Source of the DNA: Steinernema hermaphroditum
Lineage: Eukaryota; Nematoda; Chromadorea; Rhabditida; Steinernematidae
Direction of reading: 5' to 3'
Assembly (NCBI GenBank): GCA_030435675.1
Contig: CM059623.1
Coordinates: 1,142,012 to 1,206,011 of the forward strand
Length of the DNA: 64,000 nucleotides
The notes below the pieces were generated by a model, which saw only the letters and a list, made by a program, of their open reading frames with translations, was not told the origin of the DNA and did not search any database. The translations under genes were made by a program, and so were the position numbers. Below, piece after piece: positions 42,761 to 53,419 of the stretch (within the stretch, counting starts at the first letter, position 1; the number at the start of each line of letters is the position of its first letter).

Positions 42761-43759
42761 CTAAACAAGGCGCACTGATACGACATGCCTATTGAAATTG
42801 TCGTCATTTGTACGTACATATTTTGTATAAATTTCGATTCCTCGGTTTGGATTGTTCGGGTGTTTTCTGAAGTACGTTTCGACCCGATATCCGTACGTAC
42901 TTTCAAACTGAAAATGCAGTCCTTCTAAATCGATCACAATTTTTTCACGGCTACACCTTTCAAATTTTACCATTTGGACGAAAGGTGGAAAGGTCGTCAG
43001 ATTCAGCCAGTAGTCCAGAAGTTTGGACAGGAAGGCTGCGCTGAGGGGAGCTTGGAGCAGAAGGAAGTTTGGCTTCTTCACGAACTCCAACAAATACATT
43101 TCGACTTTTTTGTCTAGTACCGACAATATCGTTGGGTTTTGGTAATAAATCGAGAGAGACTGCAGTTTGGGATTCATGATCAAAGATCTGAACCTTCTTG
43201 GAATAAACTTTCCGCAAGAGGATTCCTCTAGCTGTGACCGATAGATTTTGTACAGAGATTTGCATTCTGACAGTCTTAACTGAGTGACTGGGCGTTCCAA
43301 TAACAGCTTTAGAGCATAACAAAAGTGCTTGATAAGGCATGGTGGCTCCTTGTCTGTCGTGGTGCGAGGATAAGAGTACATATGAAATCGCAGGGTTACC
43401 TTGCCCATACACTCGCTAAGTGCGTTAAATAAGTTCTTAACGTCTGAAGATCCGCGTTTCAGATTCGCTGATACCTTCTCAAACCTGAAGTTTTCCGGTG
43501 ATTTGTGATAGTAAGTTCTGTTGTAGCCGTTATCATTGATATAATGTTTTTCGTACACTCCTGATCCGCATAAGTATCTGTTTTCGTCGTGATATTCAGT
43601 TTCGAAAAGGTCGTCCGATTTGACGATATTAGCCCAATTGCCTGTGAGTGTAGCAAAACGAGCAAGGTTTCTTATGGGAGGCGCTTCGGTCTTGACGACG
43701 TCGAAGATGATGTCGGTGGAGATATGGGCGAAGTCGTTCGGCAGATCTTCAGAGTCCAT
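42761..43759 (-). CDS. F-box-like protein, 332 aa, intact copy
   Basis: The frame is open further upstream (to 43852). The start chosen is the ATG at 43757-43759, which matches the other copies and lies about 45 bp below the TATA box near 43800. Substitutions relative to copy 2 include 'FETEYHDEN' and a changed 'HMYSYPRTTTDKEPP' segment. Convergent with the 40836-41834 copy. Confidence 0.7.
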   Translation of the reverse strand: MDSEDLPNDFAHISTDIIFDVVKTEAPPIRNLARFATLTGNWANIVKSDDLFETEYHDENRYLCGSGVYEKHYINDNGYNRTYYHKSPENFRFEKVSANLKRGSSDVKNLFNALSECMGKVTLRFHMYSYPRTTTDKEPPCLIKHFCYALKLLLERPVTQLRLSECKSLYKIYRSQLEESSCGKFIPRRFRSLIMNPKLQSLSIYYQNPTILSVLDKKVEMYLLEFVKKPNFLLLQAPLSAAFLSKLLDYWLNLTTFPPFVQMVKFERCSREKIVIDLEGLHFQFESTYGYRVETYFRKHPNNPNRGIEIYTKYVRTNDDNFNRHVVSVRLV

Positions 43760-43860
43760 CCTCGCGGATCTTGCAAATGGCTCAAATGGCTCGTCGCTTC
43801 TTTTTATAGTGTGTGCGAAGACAACTGCGATGCTTTGCGGTGTTATTCGCACTTCAGTAA

Positions 43861-44304
43861 CGATACTTTCTGCTGTGTAGAATTGTCTTCAGAACGAACT
43901 CTTGATTCTTGAAGAGATTCTTGCAGAGTTTTCACAAAATGGAAAAAGAGCGCCTTACGCCTATATTTCTTTCTTCCCCCAGAATAACGTTGGAAGTACT
44001 TTGAAGTGATGCAGAAGGATATCAACGACAGGTATTCACACACGTCCATCGTGTTTCCCCTCCGGTGCTATCCGCTTGGTATGCTGTGGTGTTATAATAA
44101 ATAAAAGCCAGGCCTGGATGTTAGGCCAAGCACAAAAATGAATACGGGGCTGGCTTCGCTCGTCCGTGATCTTAAATATCCAGGCATAGTCCAAAGCCGG
44201 AGCCTAGGCTAAGCCTGAATGTTAGGCCAAGTGCAAAAAAATGAATACAGGGCTTACTTCGCCCGCCCACAGCATCATCAAGTCGTCAGACTTGAACCGT
44301 GGAC
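43861..44304. repeat. Upstream part of repeat unit, to the BEL insertion
   Basis: Reverse complement of about 23305-23820, including two copies of 'aatgaatac(g/a)gggct' with flanking palindromic 'aggcc' motifs. Ends at the target duplication 'tggac' (44300-44304). Confidence 0.75.
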
Positions 44305-44588
44305 TGTCATCGCGACCAGTCGCTTCCGACCTTTTCTCTCTCGGAAACCACGGGATACACTGACTTCACGGACACGGATGAGCTATGACGCGACGCGGAG
44401 GGACGAAAGCGCGATGAATACCAGATACAGATGTCTACGAGACGACACAACGGATGAGAAGGACCAGACTCATGGAAGCTTCGAGAAGGAAGTCTAGACA
44501 GACAGCGTGTTTGCAAGATCGATTCTTTGGTTGTTGTTGTTCGTGTATACCACCTGCGGATTGGTCGTTTCGTGTTGCTGCGGTTTAT
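44305..44588 (+). repeat. 5' LTR, truncated
   Basis: Begins 'tgtcatcgcgaccagtcgct' and matches the first part of 47123-47771 with few differences, ending at 'ttgctgcggttta' where internal sequence starts. Confidence 0.85.
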
Positions 44589-44625
44589 TCATAAGGAAAT
44601 GCGGACAAAGATCACAGTTCGAAGA

Positions 44626-46704
44626 ATGATCGCACTCACGGACTCGGAGATAGCACGGGGATGGATTCAAGCGACGAAACCTCCTACGGAAGGCGGAATT
44701 TACGTCGAAAGACGGTGGCGGAAATTTCGAGAATTAGCGCATTCTCTGTCAATGCAAAAAGTCGATATTCTTGTCGGATATGTGAACACAAAAAACAATC
44801 CGGCGGACAGTGCAACACGAGGAGTCGAAAAACAGGAATTTAATGATCATATTTGGTGGAATGGACCCGGATACATAACAGAGGACATCAAGAAATGGCC
44901 AGAACACTGCAAAATCGCACCGTTAACGGAGGAAGCAAACGCCGAAGAAGTAGAAACAGTACTGTGCAGCGAAACAGCAGAAGTTCGGCAAACAATCTTC
45001 TGGAATCGAACAAATTCGCTTCGTAAACTCGCAAGTATCGTCGGCTACGTGATGCGTTTCGTGCGGAATTGCCTTCGACGACAATCGGACACGACGAAAG
45101 CCAAATTCTTGCATTTAGACCTCGAACGGTACGGTTTCGGACGGAATTTAACGGCGTCAGACATAAGAATCGCCAGGGAAACCATCGTGCGATCTCATCA
45201 GCACGAAACAGACATGGAGGGAAGACTGAAAGAACTCAAGCATCTAGATCTTTTCAAGGACGAGCGGAACATCTGGCGATGCGGAGGGCGTCTTCGACGA
45301 GCAAAACTCCCAGAGGCGACGAAGTTCCCGATCTTAGTGGATTCAAAGTCAGTTTTGGCGGAACTAATCGTGCGAGAAGAACACTCAACGCTGGGCGAAC
45401 GACCTCTACACCGTTCGAATCGGTCAACAACGGCAGCAGTCAGAGAGACGTACTGGATTCCATCGTTACGTCGGGTCGTCAGGAAGATCATCGGACGATG
45501 CGTCGAATGTGAGCGGTACAACAACGGACCACTGCCGTATCCAAATTCGCCAGATCTTCCGGAGTGGAGAGTCGTTAGGGCTCGACCTTTCCAGCACTGC
45601 GGACTAGATTACTTTGGTCCTTTGGACTACAAACACGGTCAAGACACGGCGAAAGCATACGGTCTCATCATCACGTGTACGGTTACCCGCATGATACACT
45701 TGGAAGTGGTAACGGACATGACGACAAATACCTTTTTGAAAGCAATTACTCGATTTATTTCACGTAGAGGAGTTCCAGATTCCATAACGTGCGATAATGC
45801 GCCGACTTTCAAGCAGGGAGCGGAAGTTATCGAAGCGCTTTTCAATGAAGAAGAAGAAGACTCCGAATTTATGAGGTTTTTTGCGGAAAAAACGATCGAA
45901 TGGAAGCGGATTACGCCGTACAGTCCGTGGCAAGGCGGATTTTATGAGCGGCTGATCCAAGATGTTAAACGGTGCTTCCACAAAGCCACCAAGCGGACCC
46001 TACTGAATCATACGGATTTAATGACGATCTTCACGGAAATCGAGGCGATTTTGAACAGTCGTCCTCTCACTTACATGGACGCAAGCATGGACGAAGCTCC
46101 GATTCTACGACCAATAGACTTTTATCAACGCGACATGGTCTTACGGCTTCCAAATGGAGAAGATAACGGGAACGAGTCTGTTTACATGGATTCCGATGAT
46201 TCGCCAGCCTTCCGTTCTCGGCACGAAGCAATCGAAGCACTCAAATCGTCACGAATGTTCGTCGAAAAGTTTTGGAAGATTTTTCACCACGAATACCTGA
46301 CAAGTCTGAGAGAGAAGCATCGCACTGGCATCCGGCAAGGGCGAACGAAGAACGTGGAACTGAAGATCGGAATGATGGTGCTCTTAGAAGACGAAAATCA
46401 GCCGAAGCGCAACTGGAAGCTCGGACGAATCTTGCACAAGACGATCGGTTCGGACGGCAAGATCAGAGAAGTCACGCTGAAGCTTGGGAATCGCGAAACT
46501 GTGAAGCGCCCAGTAAATCGAATCATTCCATTAGAAATCGGTGAGGAGAAGACGGAGGAAGGACAAGAAGTCGAAAACAACTCGGGAGAAGCAGAAGTGG
46601 ACGCTGTGCCAAGCAGTGATGCAAGTTTGGATAACGGACAGCGGCGGAATCATCGGTACAACCTTCGTCCTCGGAACAAGGTGGACTACAGGAAGAAGTG
46701 GTAA
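44626..46704 (+). pseudogene. BEL/Pao RNase H C-terminus and complete integrase
   Basis: Opens with 'IALTDSEIARGWIQ', the end of RNase H as found in BEL/Pao, and 'VNTKNNPADSATRG'. The integrase zinc module ('EEHSTLGERPLHRSNR', 'RCVECERYNNG') follows. The catalytic triad lies in 'HCGLDYFGPL', 'TCDNAPTF' and 'PWQGGFYERLIQDVKR'. The BEL C-terminal domain ('NVELKIGMMVLLEDENQPKR', 'VKRPVNRIIPLE') ends at 46704. The frame is open from inside the LTR only by chance. Upstream enzymes are deleted. Confidence 0.85.
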
Positions 46705-46730
46705 AAGAAAAAAAAATGATAAAAAGATAC

Positions 46731-46765
46731 AAATGAAAAAAAAAAAAAAAAAAAAAAAAAAAGAT
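46731..46765 (+). repeat. A-rich tract after the integrase stop
   Basis: A run of about 25 uninterrupted A residues within A-rich DNA that continues as 'aaaagaaaaggt' to about 46830. It may reflect slippage. Confidence 0.7.
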
Positions 46766-47122
46766 ATAAATGCGAGGAAAAGAAAAGGTAAAAATAGAAA
46801 ATGAGAAGGAAAAGAGAAAAAAAGGGGATAAATTTCAAGTATTTTTTGTTTGTTTCAATATTATGTTGTATGTATCGGGCGGACATCACGGAAGTTACGG
46901 ACAAGTCTTTCAAGTGTGGCGGCGGGAGGGCTCAACCAGTCGAGCGCGGTCTACGGTTCAATTCAAATATCGAAAATCAGATTTCTCGGAAAGCTCGCGG
47001 CGGTTATTTCGTTCAATGTTAGGATATCGACGACAGCTGATACGTACGAGGTGCAAGGTTCTACTGACAATGTATCGATCTCGGGATTTGAAGCGGAACA
47101 TATTCATCGTGTGAGGCGGGAC
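46766..47122 (+). other. Region between integrase and 3' LTR
   Basis: AT-rich, then a 100-codon open stretch (46850-47110) containing 'SSAVYGSIQISKI'. It could be the worn end of a third ORF (glycoprotein-like, as some nematode BEL/Pao elements carry) but no diagnostic motif is visible. No clear purine tract next to the LTR. Confidence 0.3.
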
Positions 47123-47771
47123 TGTCATCGCGACCAATCGCTTCCGACCTTTTCTCTCTCGGAAACCACGGGATACACTGACTTCACGGACACGGATGAG
47201 CTATGACGCGACGCGGAGGGACGAAAGCGCGATGAATACCAGATACAGATGTCTACGAGACGACACAACGGATGAGAAGGACCAGACTCATGGAAGCTTC
47301 GAGAAGGAAGTCTAGACAGACAGCGTGTTTGCAAGATCGATTCTTTGGTTGTTGTTGTTCGTGTATACCACCTGCGGATTGGTCGTTTGTTGCTGCGGTT
47401 TAACGTTATTGTGCAGGTGTTTGTGATCGGCGAATTAAAGTAGCCGTTTCATCGTGTTCTTGGATTTGGTTGGAGTCTTCTGGGCCTATAAGTATTGCAT
47501 TCGGGCAGTACGAGCTAGGTGTTGAAACTCTAGGTTGCGGACACTTGTCTTGACTCGATAGCGACAACATTCGGGTTGTCGTGAGCTCGAGGAGCAAGTG
47601 ATATTGTAGGAGGCCGTTGCTTTGGCTAGTGCAACGGTTCACGGAGTGGATTATCCCGCGTGGCGCGATCGGTGCAGTCTATTCGAAGAAGAATCGTGCA
47701 TCAGTCGTTTGGCGAGCAGTAATCGGATTCTACTCAAGAAACACCTTTGGCAGCGGTCAGCCGCCGTTTTA
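47123..47771 (+). repeat. 3' LTR of BEL/Pao element, complete
   Basis: 649 bp from 'tgtcatcgcg' to 'cgccgtttta'. The right boundary is fixed by the target duplication and by the empty site at 23.3 kb. Confidence 0.8.
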
Positions 47772-48444
47772 TGGACACTCTTTTCGATGAAACGCTTTCA
47801 CGACAAAATGGTTCTCAGCAATGCGTGTAGTCCAGGTCTTAATCGATATTTTTCAAGAAGTAAACTTAGAATTTGCACAACCCTGGTGTCAACGTGAGTA
47901 TCACGGAGTATCGCACGGTGAATATGACAGGGACGCTAAGTGAGAAGTGCCCATAGCCCTATGGCATTTGTGAGTTTCCCGGCTTCCAGAGGGAATTCAG
48001 AGTCCCACCATCGCTGACAACAAGATGTCCGACGCCAGGAATCCCACTGCGTGAAATATTGGAGACGGTCTTCGTGTCGGGCTGGGTGTTGATGTCTTCA
48101 GGGGGAGCGAACTGAGCCATTGGATATTGAGGCCGTGCTGCCGAGCGACGACTCGCTGGAACTTCGGCGCCGTCTACTCAGGGGCTGGATGACTTGTTCA
48201 TAGGAGATACTAATCAGGTAATCTCAAATGTGAAAGTCTCTTATTTTCATCGTTAGGATTGTTCTCCACATCAAAAGCTCTTGTATGAGTACCATATTGA
48301 TGTGACCCAGAACGATTCGAAATTCTGATTCTGAAAATTTGATATGTTCCGATACCTAGCAATATGGTACTCGTTTTGGAGCTTCCATAGAAGGTAGCAC
48401 GATATGAAATAGCACATACTTCGACTTATTTCGAAATTCAGAAA
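47772..48444. repeat. Repeat segment B, second copy
   Basis: Reverse complement of 22660-23310 with few changes and one short insertion 'gcgtgaaatattggagacggt' near 48050. The match ends at about 48444, beyond which the DNA is unique to this locus. Confidence 0.8.
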
Positions 48445-48657
48445 CATCTTGATGGCCCTTTGAATACCGTACCCCAATCTTACCTCATCACGAGTCATAG
48501 AATCCAAATTTACCAACTTCATCTTCGGCCTCCATTGAATCGGACAGTTACTCGGTGGCTTCGACGTAAGGACTAGTTCAAAGGTTATGGCGGATACGAT
48601 CTCATACAGTTCCGATTTGATGAGAATCGTTCGGCGATGGGACGTTGGTCTGCTTCC

Positions 48658-49107
48658 TCACTTGGGGCTCGATGAATTGTCCATGTCGGCTGGAGAAGCA
48701 AGCGAATAGTGAGGACCGGATAGCGGCGAAAGGGTAGGACATTGATCTTGTGAAAAATAAGAAAGATTTGGTGAAAAAGCGGTGGGATGCTGAACGGTTA
48801 GTTGCCCGTCAACAAATTCGTATCCAAAAAGCCCGAAATATTCATCTATTTTTTGGCTGTCATGATGAAACAATTTCATCGATTGCCTCGTCGTTGTGAA
48901 AAACGTCTTTGCTTTCCAGTGTTCATATGCATCTTTGATAACTGTCCACGAGTTGGAATATCCACACTGGATATAGAGATATTCAAAATGCTCCCTCCTC
49001 ACCATATCGCTACAGTGTTCATCCGAAATGTCCACTATTTCCATAACGCATACTCGCAAACAGCGCAGCATTTTGGACTTTACCTGAACATCGATGAAAT
49101 GCTGCAA
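48658..49107 (-). CDS. Hypothetical protein, 149 aa, maybe F-box-associated family
   Basis: Open frame ending in a Ser/Pro-rich tail, with 'YLYIQCGYSNSWTVIKDAYE' and 'FHHDSQKIDEYFGLFGYEF'. The pattern of short Trp/Tyr/Phe segments resembles C-terminal regions of large nematode F-box families, but no domain is certain. It probably lacks its N-terminal exons; upstream frames to 49150 give no start context. Not homologous to the 332-aa protein as far as I can see. Confidence 0.4.
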   Translation of the reverse strand: MQHFIDVQVKSKMLRCLRVCVMEIVDISDEHCSDMVRREHFEYLYIQCGYSNSWTVIKDAYEHWKAKTFFTTTRQSMKLFHHDSQKIDEYFGLFGYEFVDGQLTVQHPTAFSPNLSYFSQDQCPTLSPLSGPHYSLASPADMDNSSSPK

Positions 49108-49199
49108 ATCAGGAGTGACTTCGGCGCCCTCGATGCTTATGTGCGTTAAGCGAATACAAAAAATGAATACAGGGCTCGCCTACGGCTCGCCCGCAACCT

Positions 49200-49499
49200 A
49201 AATCCTGACTTCAATTTTCGTTAATTCTTTGTATTATATTGGCCAATAAGTTCTTGCGATTTTTTAAATCTGCGGTTTTTCAGTATTTTTTTGTAATTGT
49301 GCCGCGGATTGTATCATATCTTTTGAAAGAGCTCTCTCTGCTCTACAATAGTGCAATATTCAAAAGATTCCACCGAAACCAAGAATACAGTGAAACGGCC
49401 ACTTTACTTCACCGACATGGGCACAAGCACAATTTACTGTTCAAAGGTAGCAGCACAAAACTACTGATTCAACGGTGGTGAACAAGAACAACATGTGCA
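49200..49499. other. AT-rich intergenic stretch
   Basis: Starts after 'gaatacagggctcgcctacg', a member of the short dispersed 'gaatacagggct' motif also near 23370, 23475, 44140 and 44245. Nothing else recognised. Confidence 0.35.
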
Positions 49500-49735
49500 A
49501 TGAATCAATCCTGCAAACGCACTGTCTAGACTTCTTCCTAGAAGCTTCCATAAGTTTGATTTCGGCCCGTTCTTTTTCTCGCAGACATCTTTGTCTGTTT
49601 TCAACGCACGTTTGTTCCTTCGCTTCATGGCATAAGTGCGCATGTGAGTCCCTATTGAAGTTTAGCCGTGCAGACTGTAAATTTCCGGAGGTTCCAAGAG
49701 AATAAAGGTCGGAAGCGACTGGTCGCGATGATAGG
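49500..49735 (-). repeat. Remnant of a BEL LTR, inverted
   Basis: Matches the first ~250 bp of the 44305/47123 LTR in reverse, with divergence. 'aaggtcggaagcgactggtc' (about 49706-49725) mirrors the LTR start, and 'cactgtctagacttcttcct' (near 49520) mirrors its 'gaagtctagacagacagcg'. No internal sequence is attached, so it is an older solo or truncated LTR. Confidence 0.7.
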
Positions 49736-50330
49736 GCTGGGTAAGCACTAAGCCAGTGACCGACTCTATTTAGGGTTCCGGGTCGTCCAGTGCACAGATC
49801 ACACATTTCCTAATGCATGCCGGGCAGCCCGTGATCCTTAACCTCACTGCTTCTTTGAGTACACCTATTTGCCAAGTTCACTACATATGTTCGACGTATT
49901 CCACTAAACTATGTGTCGTTGACGCACCGCCCTCGGGTCCAAGACGTTTGCCCGCCAGTCACGAGTTCCCCTAAGTCGAGACATCATTTGCCAAATGGGG
50001 ACCGTTTATTGAGAAAGTAAAAAATCCGGTTTAGGGTGGCGAAGCTGAAAACAAGGAAACGTGTTTTAGAGCACCGCACGGCGTTCGTTGCAACTTTCAC
50101 ATTTGCCCTTTTTATTTGCTGCAAAACGTGGAAATAGATAGCTCAGAAACATGCACTCTACGCATCCGGCAGTCCGGTCTGTCCGAGACTAATGACCTCA
50201 GGATAACCTCAATGTTTTCCTGAGCTGATTCTTTTATGGATATCGTTTTATCTTCCCTATTTTATGATTTATAAACCCGGCTGCGCGCGAATTCGCGCCC
50301 TCCAGGTACTAAAAGCCAATTAGCCTGTAG
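49736..50330. other. Intergenic stretch, nothing recognised
   Basis: Only short frames. A 'gcgcgcgaattcgcgccc' inverted-repeat-like motif lies at 50284-50302. Confidence 0.3.
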
Positions 50331-50555
50331 CCCTGCGGGCGGCAAGATTGGCGCTCATGGATAGGGCTGAAGTTGGGGACTAAAACTGTAGCCCTGCGGG
50401 CGGCAAGACACCATAGCCCTGCAGGCGGCAAGATTGGCGCTCATGCAAAAAGCTGAAGTTGGGGCCAAAAAACTGTAGCCCTGCGGGCGGCGAGAAACCA
50501 TAGCCCTGCGGGCGGCAAGACACCAATAGCCCTGCGGGCGGCAAGATTGGCGCTC
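50331..50555. repeat. Cluster of 'tagccctgcgggcggcaag' repeats
   Basis: Six copies, alternating with 'attggcgctcatg' and 'ctgaagttggggac' spacers. The core 'gccctgcgggc' is nearly self-complementary, so each unit can form a small hairpin. One more copy precedes the SINE-like repeat at 13.75 kb. Confidence 0.75.
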
Positions 50556-50655
50556 ATGTAAATGGCTAAAGTGGGCGAAAAAATTGTAAAGTCTCAGGAA
50601 ACTCGAACCGAAAACACTGCTGGTTACGAAATAGACAAAAAATCACTGAACAACT

Positions 50656-50897
50656 GCAAAAAACACTCAAAGCCTAGCATCGCCAGAGACATAGTGGAAG
50701 TAGAGCGCTACCATCTCAACTGTCTGTGTGGCTCATTGCGAACGTTCTCTGTTTGTAAGCGGCCGGTGTCGGGTTCGGTTCCCCTCGGGGTCCTTATTTT
50801 GTGTGGGTGTTTCCGCCGTGCGCACGGAAAAACACACACACACACACACACACACACAGACCAACGGACCCGTCGGTTCTCCATTTATATATAGAGG
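50656..50897 (+). repeat. SINE-like repeat, copy 2
   Basis: Nearly identical to 13763-13984, with the same A/B-box spacing. The CA microsatellite is expanded here (about 50830-50858). Ends in 'cggttctccatttatatata'. Confidence 0.6.
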
Positions 50898-50986
50898 ATT
50901 ACATCCAAATATGGTTTGTGCACAATTTAGAGCATCTTCTGAACTTTTTTGGATCTTGTAGCGAAGCTTGGTGGAGGACAGAAGTC

Positions 50987-51242
50987 TTAACGGCCCCATC
51001 CCCAGCCACGTCTTCCCCATCCACCTCCCCATCCGCGATTCCATCCACCACCCCATCCACGGCCGCCCCAGCCGCCTCCCCAGCCACCGTAGCCGTAGCC
51101 CCACTGTCGCTTCATTCTAAAAGCACCATTTACTTATGGATGCATAATTGAGTCACCTGGGCATGACGTAATCATCGGTTTCCGCGCAGACATTAGCCGC
51201 GAGGATGGCCACAACAAGGAGAAAAGTGTAGAGGAACTTCAT
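50987..51242 (-). CDS. Gly/Trp-rich secreted peptide, nlp/YGGW type, gene 1 (71 aa)
   Basis: Exons 51157-51242 and 50987-51116, phase-2 intron of 40 nt. Exon 1 encodes a signal peptide 'MKFLYTFLLVVAILAANVCA' and a short acidic propeptide ending VMPR. Exon 2 starts with 'MKRQ', giving a Lys-Arg processing site, and then the mature peptide 'WGYGYGGWGGGWGGRGW', ending in repeated GGW/GRGW blocks and 'WGWGR'. The layout equals C. elegans antimicrobial nlp precursors, so a secreted antimicrobial peptide of epidermal or gut innate immunity is the likely role. The C-terminal Gly-Arg could allow amidation. A TATA-like 'tatata' lies near 51291. Confidence 0.85.
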
Positions 51243-51249
51243 CGCTAAC

Positions 51250-52640
51250 GAGGAACGTATGAAAGATCACTTTTCGATTTGTTTTCCCCGCTATATACTA
51301 GGAAGAATCCGGAATTGCTAGAGTTATGAGATGTCAATCAAGGCGGGGAATCGATCCACTGATTCTTGGTCTGCGCGGCAAAAAGGAGGCAAGATGGACA
51401 GCACGGAAAAAACAACGTGATGTCAACAGAGATCGTTTTTGTTATGAGATTAAGATACTCACCCAGGTTAATGTATCCTGTACATTTAACCTGGTGACGT
51501 GTATGGCATTTCTATAGGTAGACCCTGTACTTCTTTTTACCAGAAGTTAAGGTTACGTGGTGATGAGATGTCTGTCTTACGTAGAATTGGACGTCTAGAA
51601 GGGCAATTTTTGAAACCATCCAAGCATGAGACCGGTCTGAAAAGGAAAACAAGGGCAAACGACCAGGAATCGAAGCCGATCGTCGAAGAAGTGCACCTGG
51701 CAAGCAGCGACGGTGATCGAGATGCAAGTGCTGACCGCTGCCACGGAAAAGCGATTCTCACTCCTTCTACATAACGGTCACCGACAGGTATTATTTTTGG
51801 ACGCTTTCGAAAATTACTATTTACACTGTGTCTAAATGTCCTTTGGGGCCTGCTCTGTGTTATTCTGCTAGTCTGTAAGAGTCTAAATTAGCAAGATTTC
51901 ATTGATAAGTCTCGATGTGACCTCAAATGCGCATTTTAGCGGAGCGACTCCGAACAGTTGGCGGGTCTCTGCGCTCATGTCTCATCCGGTACACAATTGG
52001 TCTCGAAGAGTCTATCAGTCTCGAAAGCATAGTGCCAGTGAACCGGCTACTTCTGTGTGACTCATCTGTAATCGGCCGGGATCGGTTCATCGGCCCGTGT
52101 CCTCATTTTGTCTACTATCTGAAACCGACCTCTGCTGGCTTTTCCATACAGGCTGTACCAAAATAGGGCGTCTAGACAGAAATCTATCTGGTATCCACTC
52201 TTAAACCGACTGCTTGCATAACATGCTTGTACATTTGCGAAAGTGATTCAAGTTTAGAGGAAACTGTTCAAAAAGTACTTACACTAATGCAAATATGGAT
52301 CTTATTAAATGTCAGCTTTGCCTTAATCAATGTTTATGTCCAGCCTTCCCCTCACTACCACTGCCACGACCATCATATGGTGTTTTGTTCTTTAAAACAG
52401 GTCGCACTGAACTACCATTGCATTACTGTTACAAACAACTCGGCCAGAAATAAGTCCGGGTCCAATGTTCTGCCGATCAGAAAGGACGCCTAATTGTCTC
52501 ATTCAATTATGGAACAAACATTTGGAATGTTCAGTCCAATTTCTAATAATAAATGCGAAAGGAGACAGGAACTATCCATCGATCAAAAATCTTCAGATTG
52601 CTATTATTTATATTTGACACAGGTACAAAAGACGGTCACA
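51250..52640. other. Spacer between peptide genes 1 and 2
   Basis: Short overlapping frames only. 51499-51774 (+) is open but without domain. Nothing supported. Confidence 0.3.
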
Positions 52641-52643
52641 GTT

Positions 52644-52857
52644 CTAGTGGTTCGATCCCCAGGGCCATCTCCGTCTTCCCCAAGGAGTCGCTCTCGCTCG
52701 CCATCCGACTCCCCATCCACGCTTCTCTCGAACGCTAAAATCCTCCCGTCAAATACATGAAATACAATAAAACCTACTTTGGTTCGGTATCCAGATTCTG
52801 AGCGAAGACGACGAATCCGAAAACGGCGACAGCAAGGAAGATCCTGTAGATGTGCAT
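52644..52857 (-). CDS. Divergent paralogue of the Gly/Trp-rich peptide family, gene 2 (56 aa)
   Basis: Exons 52778-52857 and 52644-52734 with a 43-nt phase-2 intron (donor 'aaa|gtaggt', acceptor 'attttag') at the same position as in the other members. Exon 1 gives 'MHIYRIFLAVAVFGFVVFAQ'. Exon 2 starts 'VREKR' then 'GWGVGWRARATPWGRRRW'. Most Gly repeats have been replaced and Arg content is high, so the peptide is shorter and more cationic than its neighbours. The intron and Lys-Arg site support a real gene. Changed selection or early decay are both possible. A TATA-like 'ctataaaagg' (minus strand) lies near 53001-53010. Confidence 0.7.
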
Positions 52858-53419
52858 GACGAAGCTAATGAAAAGGGTGTGTTAGAGGGTGCGACATAAT
52901 GGCGGGCGAAGACAAGTGCAAACCGGTTCCCGTGTTGCAAGTGTCTCTCGCCAACCTAAACATACTCCAACAAGTGGAACCGATAAGCAGGGTGTTGATT
53001 CCTTTTATAGCAATCGATGAAGTACAAAGACCCAAATGTTGTTTTGATCGACTGAAGTTGACGAGGAAGTGTTCCGAAGTGGAACCAGTGGCAAGAAGAA
53101 CGTAAATGTATGGTCAAACGGAGGCGAATTATACCATGCTCTTTCTCGGCTAGCAATCTAGAGTTCTAGGGTCCAACTACGGCTGGTCGAAATTGCTCTC
53201 GGCCGCAGATAAGCCGCATCAAGTGGGTCCATCCGATATACGTCAACGTCTATTAATAAACGAGGCAGAAAAAGAAGACCCGTTAGTCATCGCTCGAGTC
53301 ATCTTGATTGGTCAAATGATGAATCTGATCTCAAAAAGGAAGCTCAAATGTTCATAATTTATCGGTAAATGCAAGCACTGTAACTTCATACAGCATTGTC
53401 ATCCAAGTGGCTACTGTTT

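Larger units (their letters stand above)
40741..43860. repeat. 3.1-kb palindrome carrying two F-box-like genes
   Basis: The left arm (40741-~42100: promoter, F-box gene on +, 3' flank) and right arm (~42490-43860) are reverse complements with few differences. The loop (~42100-42490) holds a BEL/Pao integrase fragment. A shorter version of the same structure lies at 23.85-26.03 kb. Confidence 0.85.
44305..47771 (+). mobile_element. BEL/Pao element, internally deleted, 5-bp target duplication
   Basis: Flanked by 'tggac' at 44300-44304 and 47772-47776. The uninterrupted target is present in the other repeat copy at about 23295-23305 (minus strand). The right LTR is complete (47123-47771, 649 bp). 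The left LTR has only its first ~284 bp (44305-44588), because a deletion runs from inside it through gag, protease and reverse transcriptase into RNase H. Integrase is complete. Confidence 0.85.

Noticed and set aside
46766..47122. Phlebovirus-type glycoprotein gene after the BEL integrase
   Set aside because: Too short and without a recognisable Cys pattern or membrane segment; kept only as an unassigned region.
51326..51774. Additional peptide gene between genes 1 and 2
   Set aside because: No signal peptide, no KR-GGW segment and no phase-2 intron were found on either strand.
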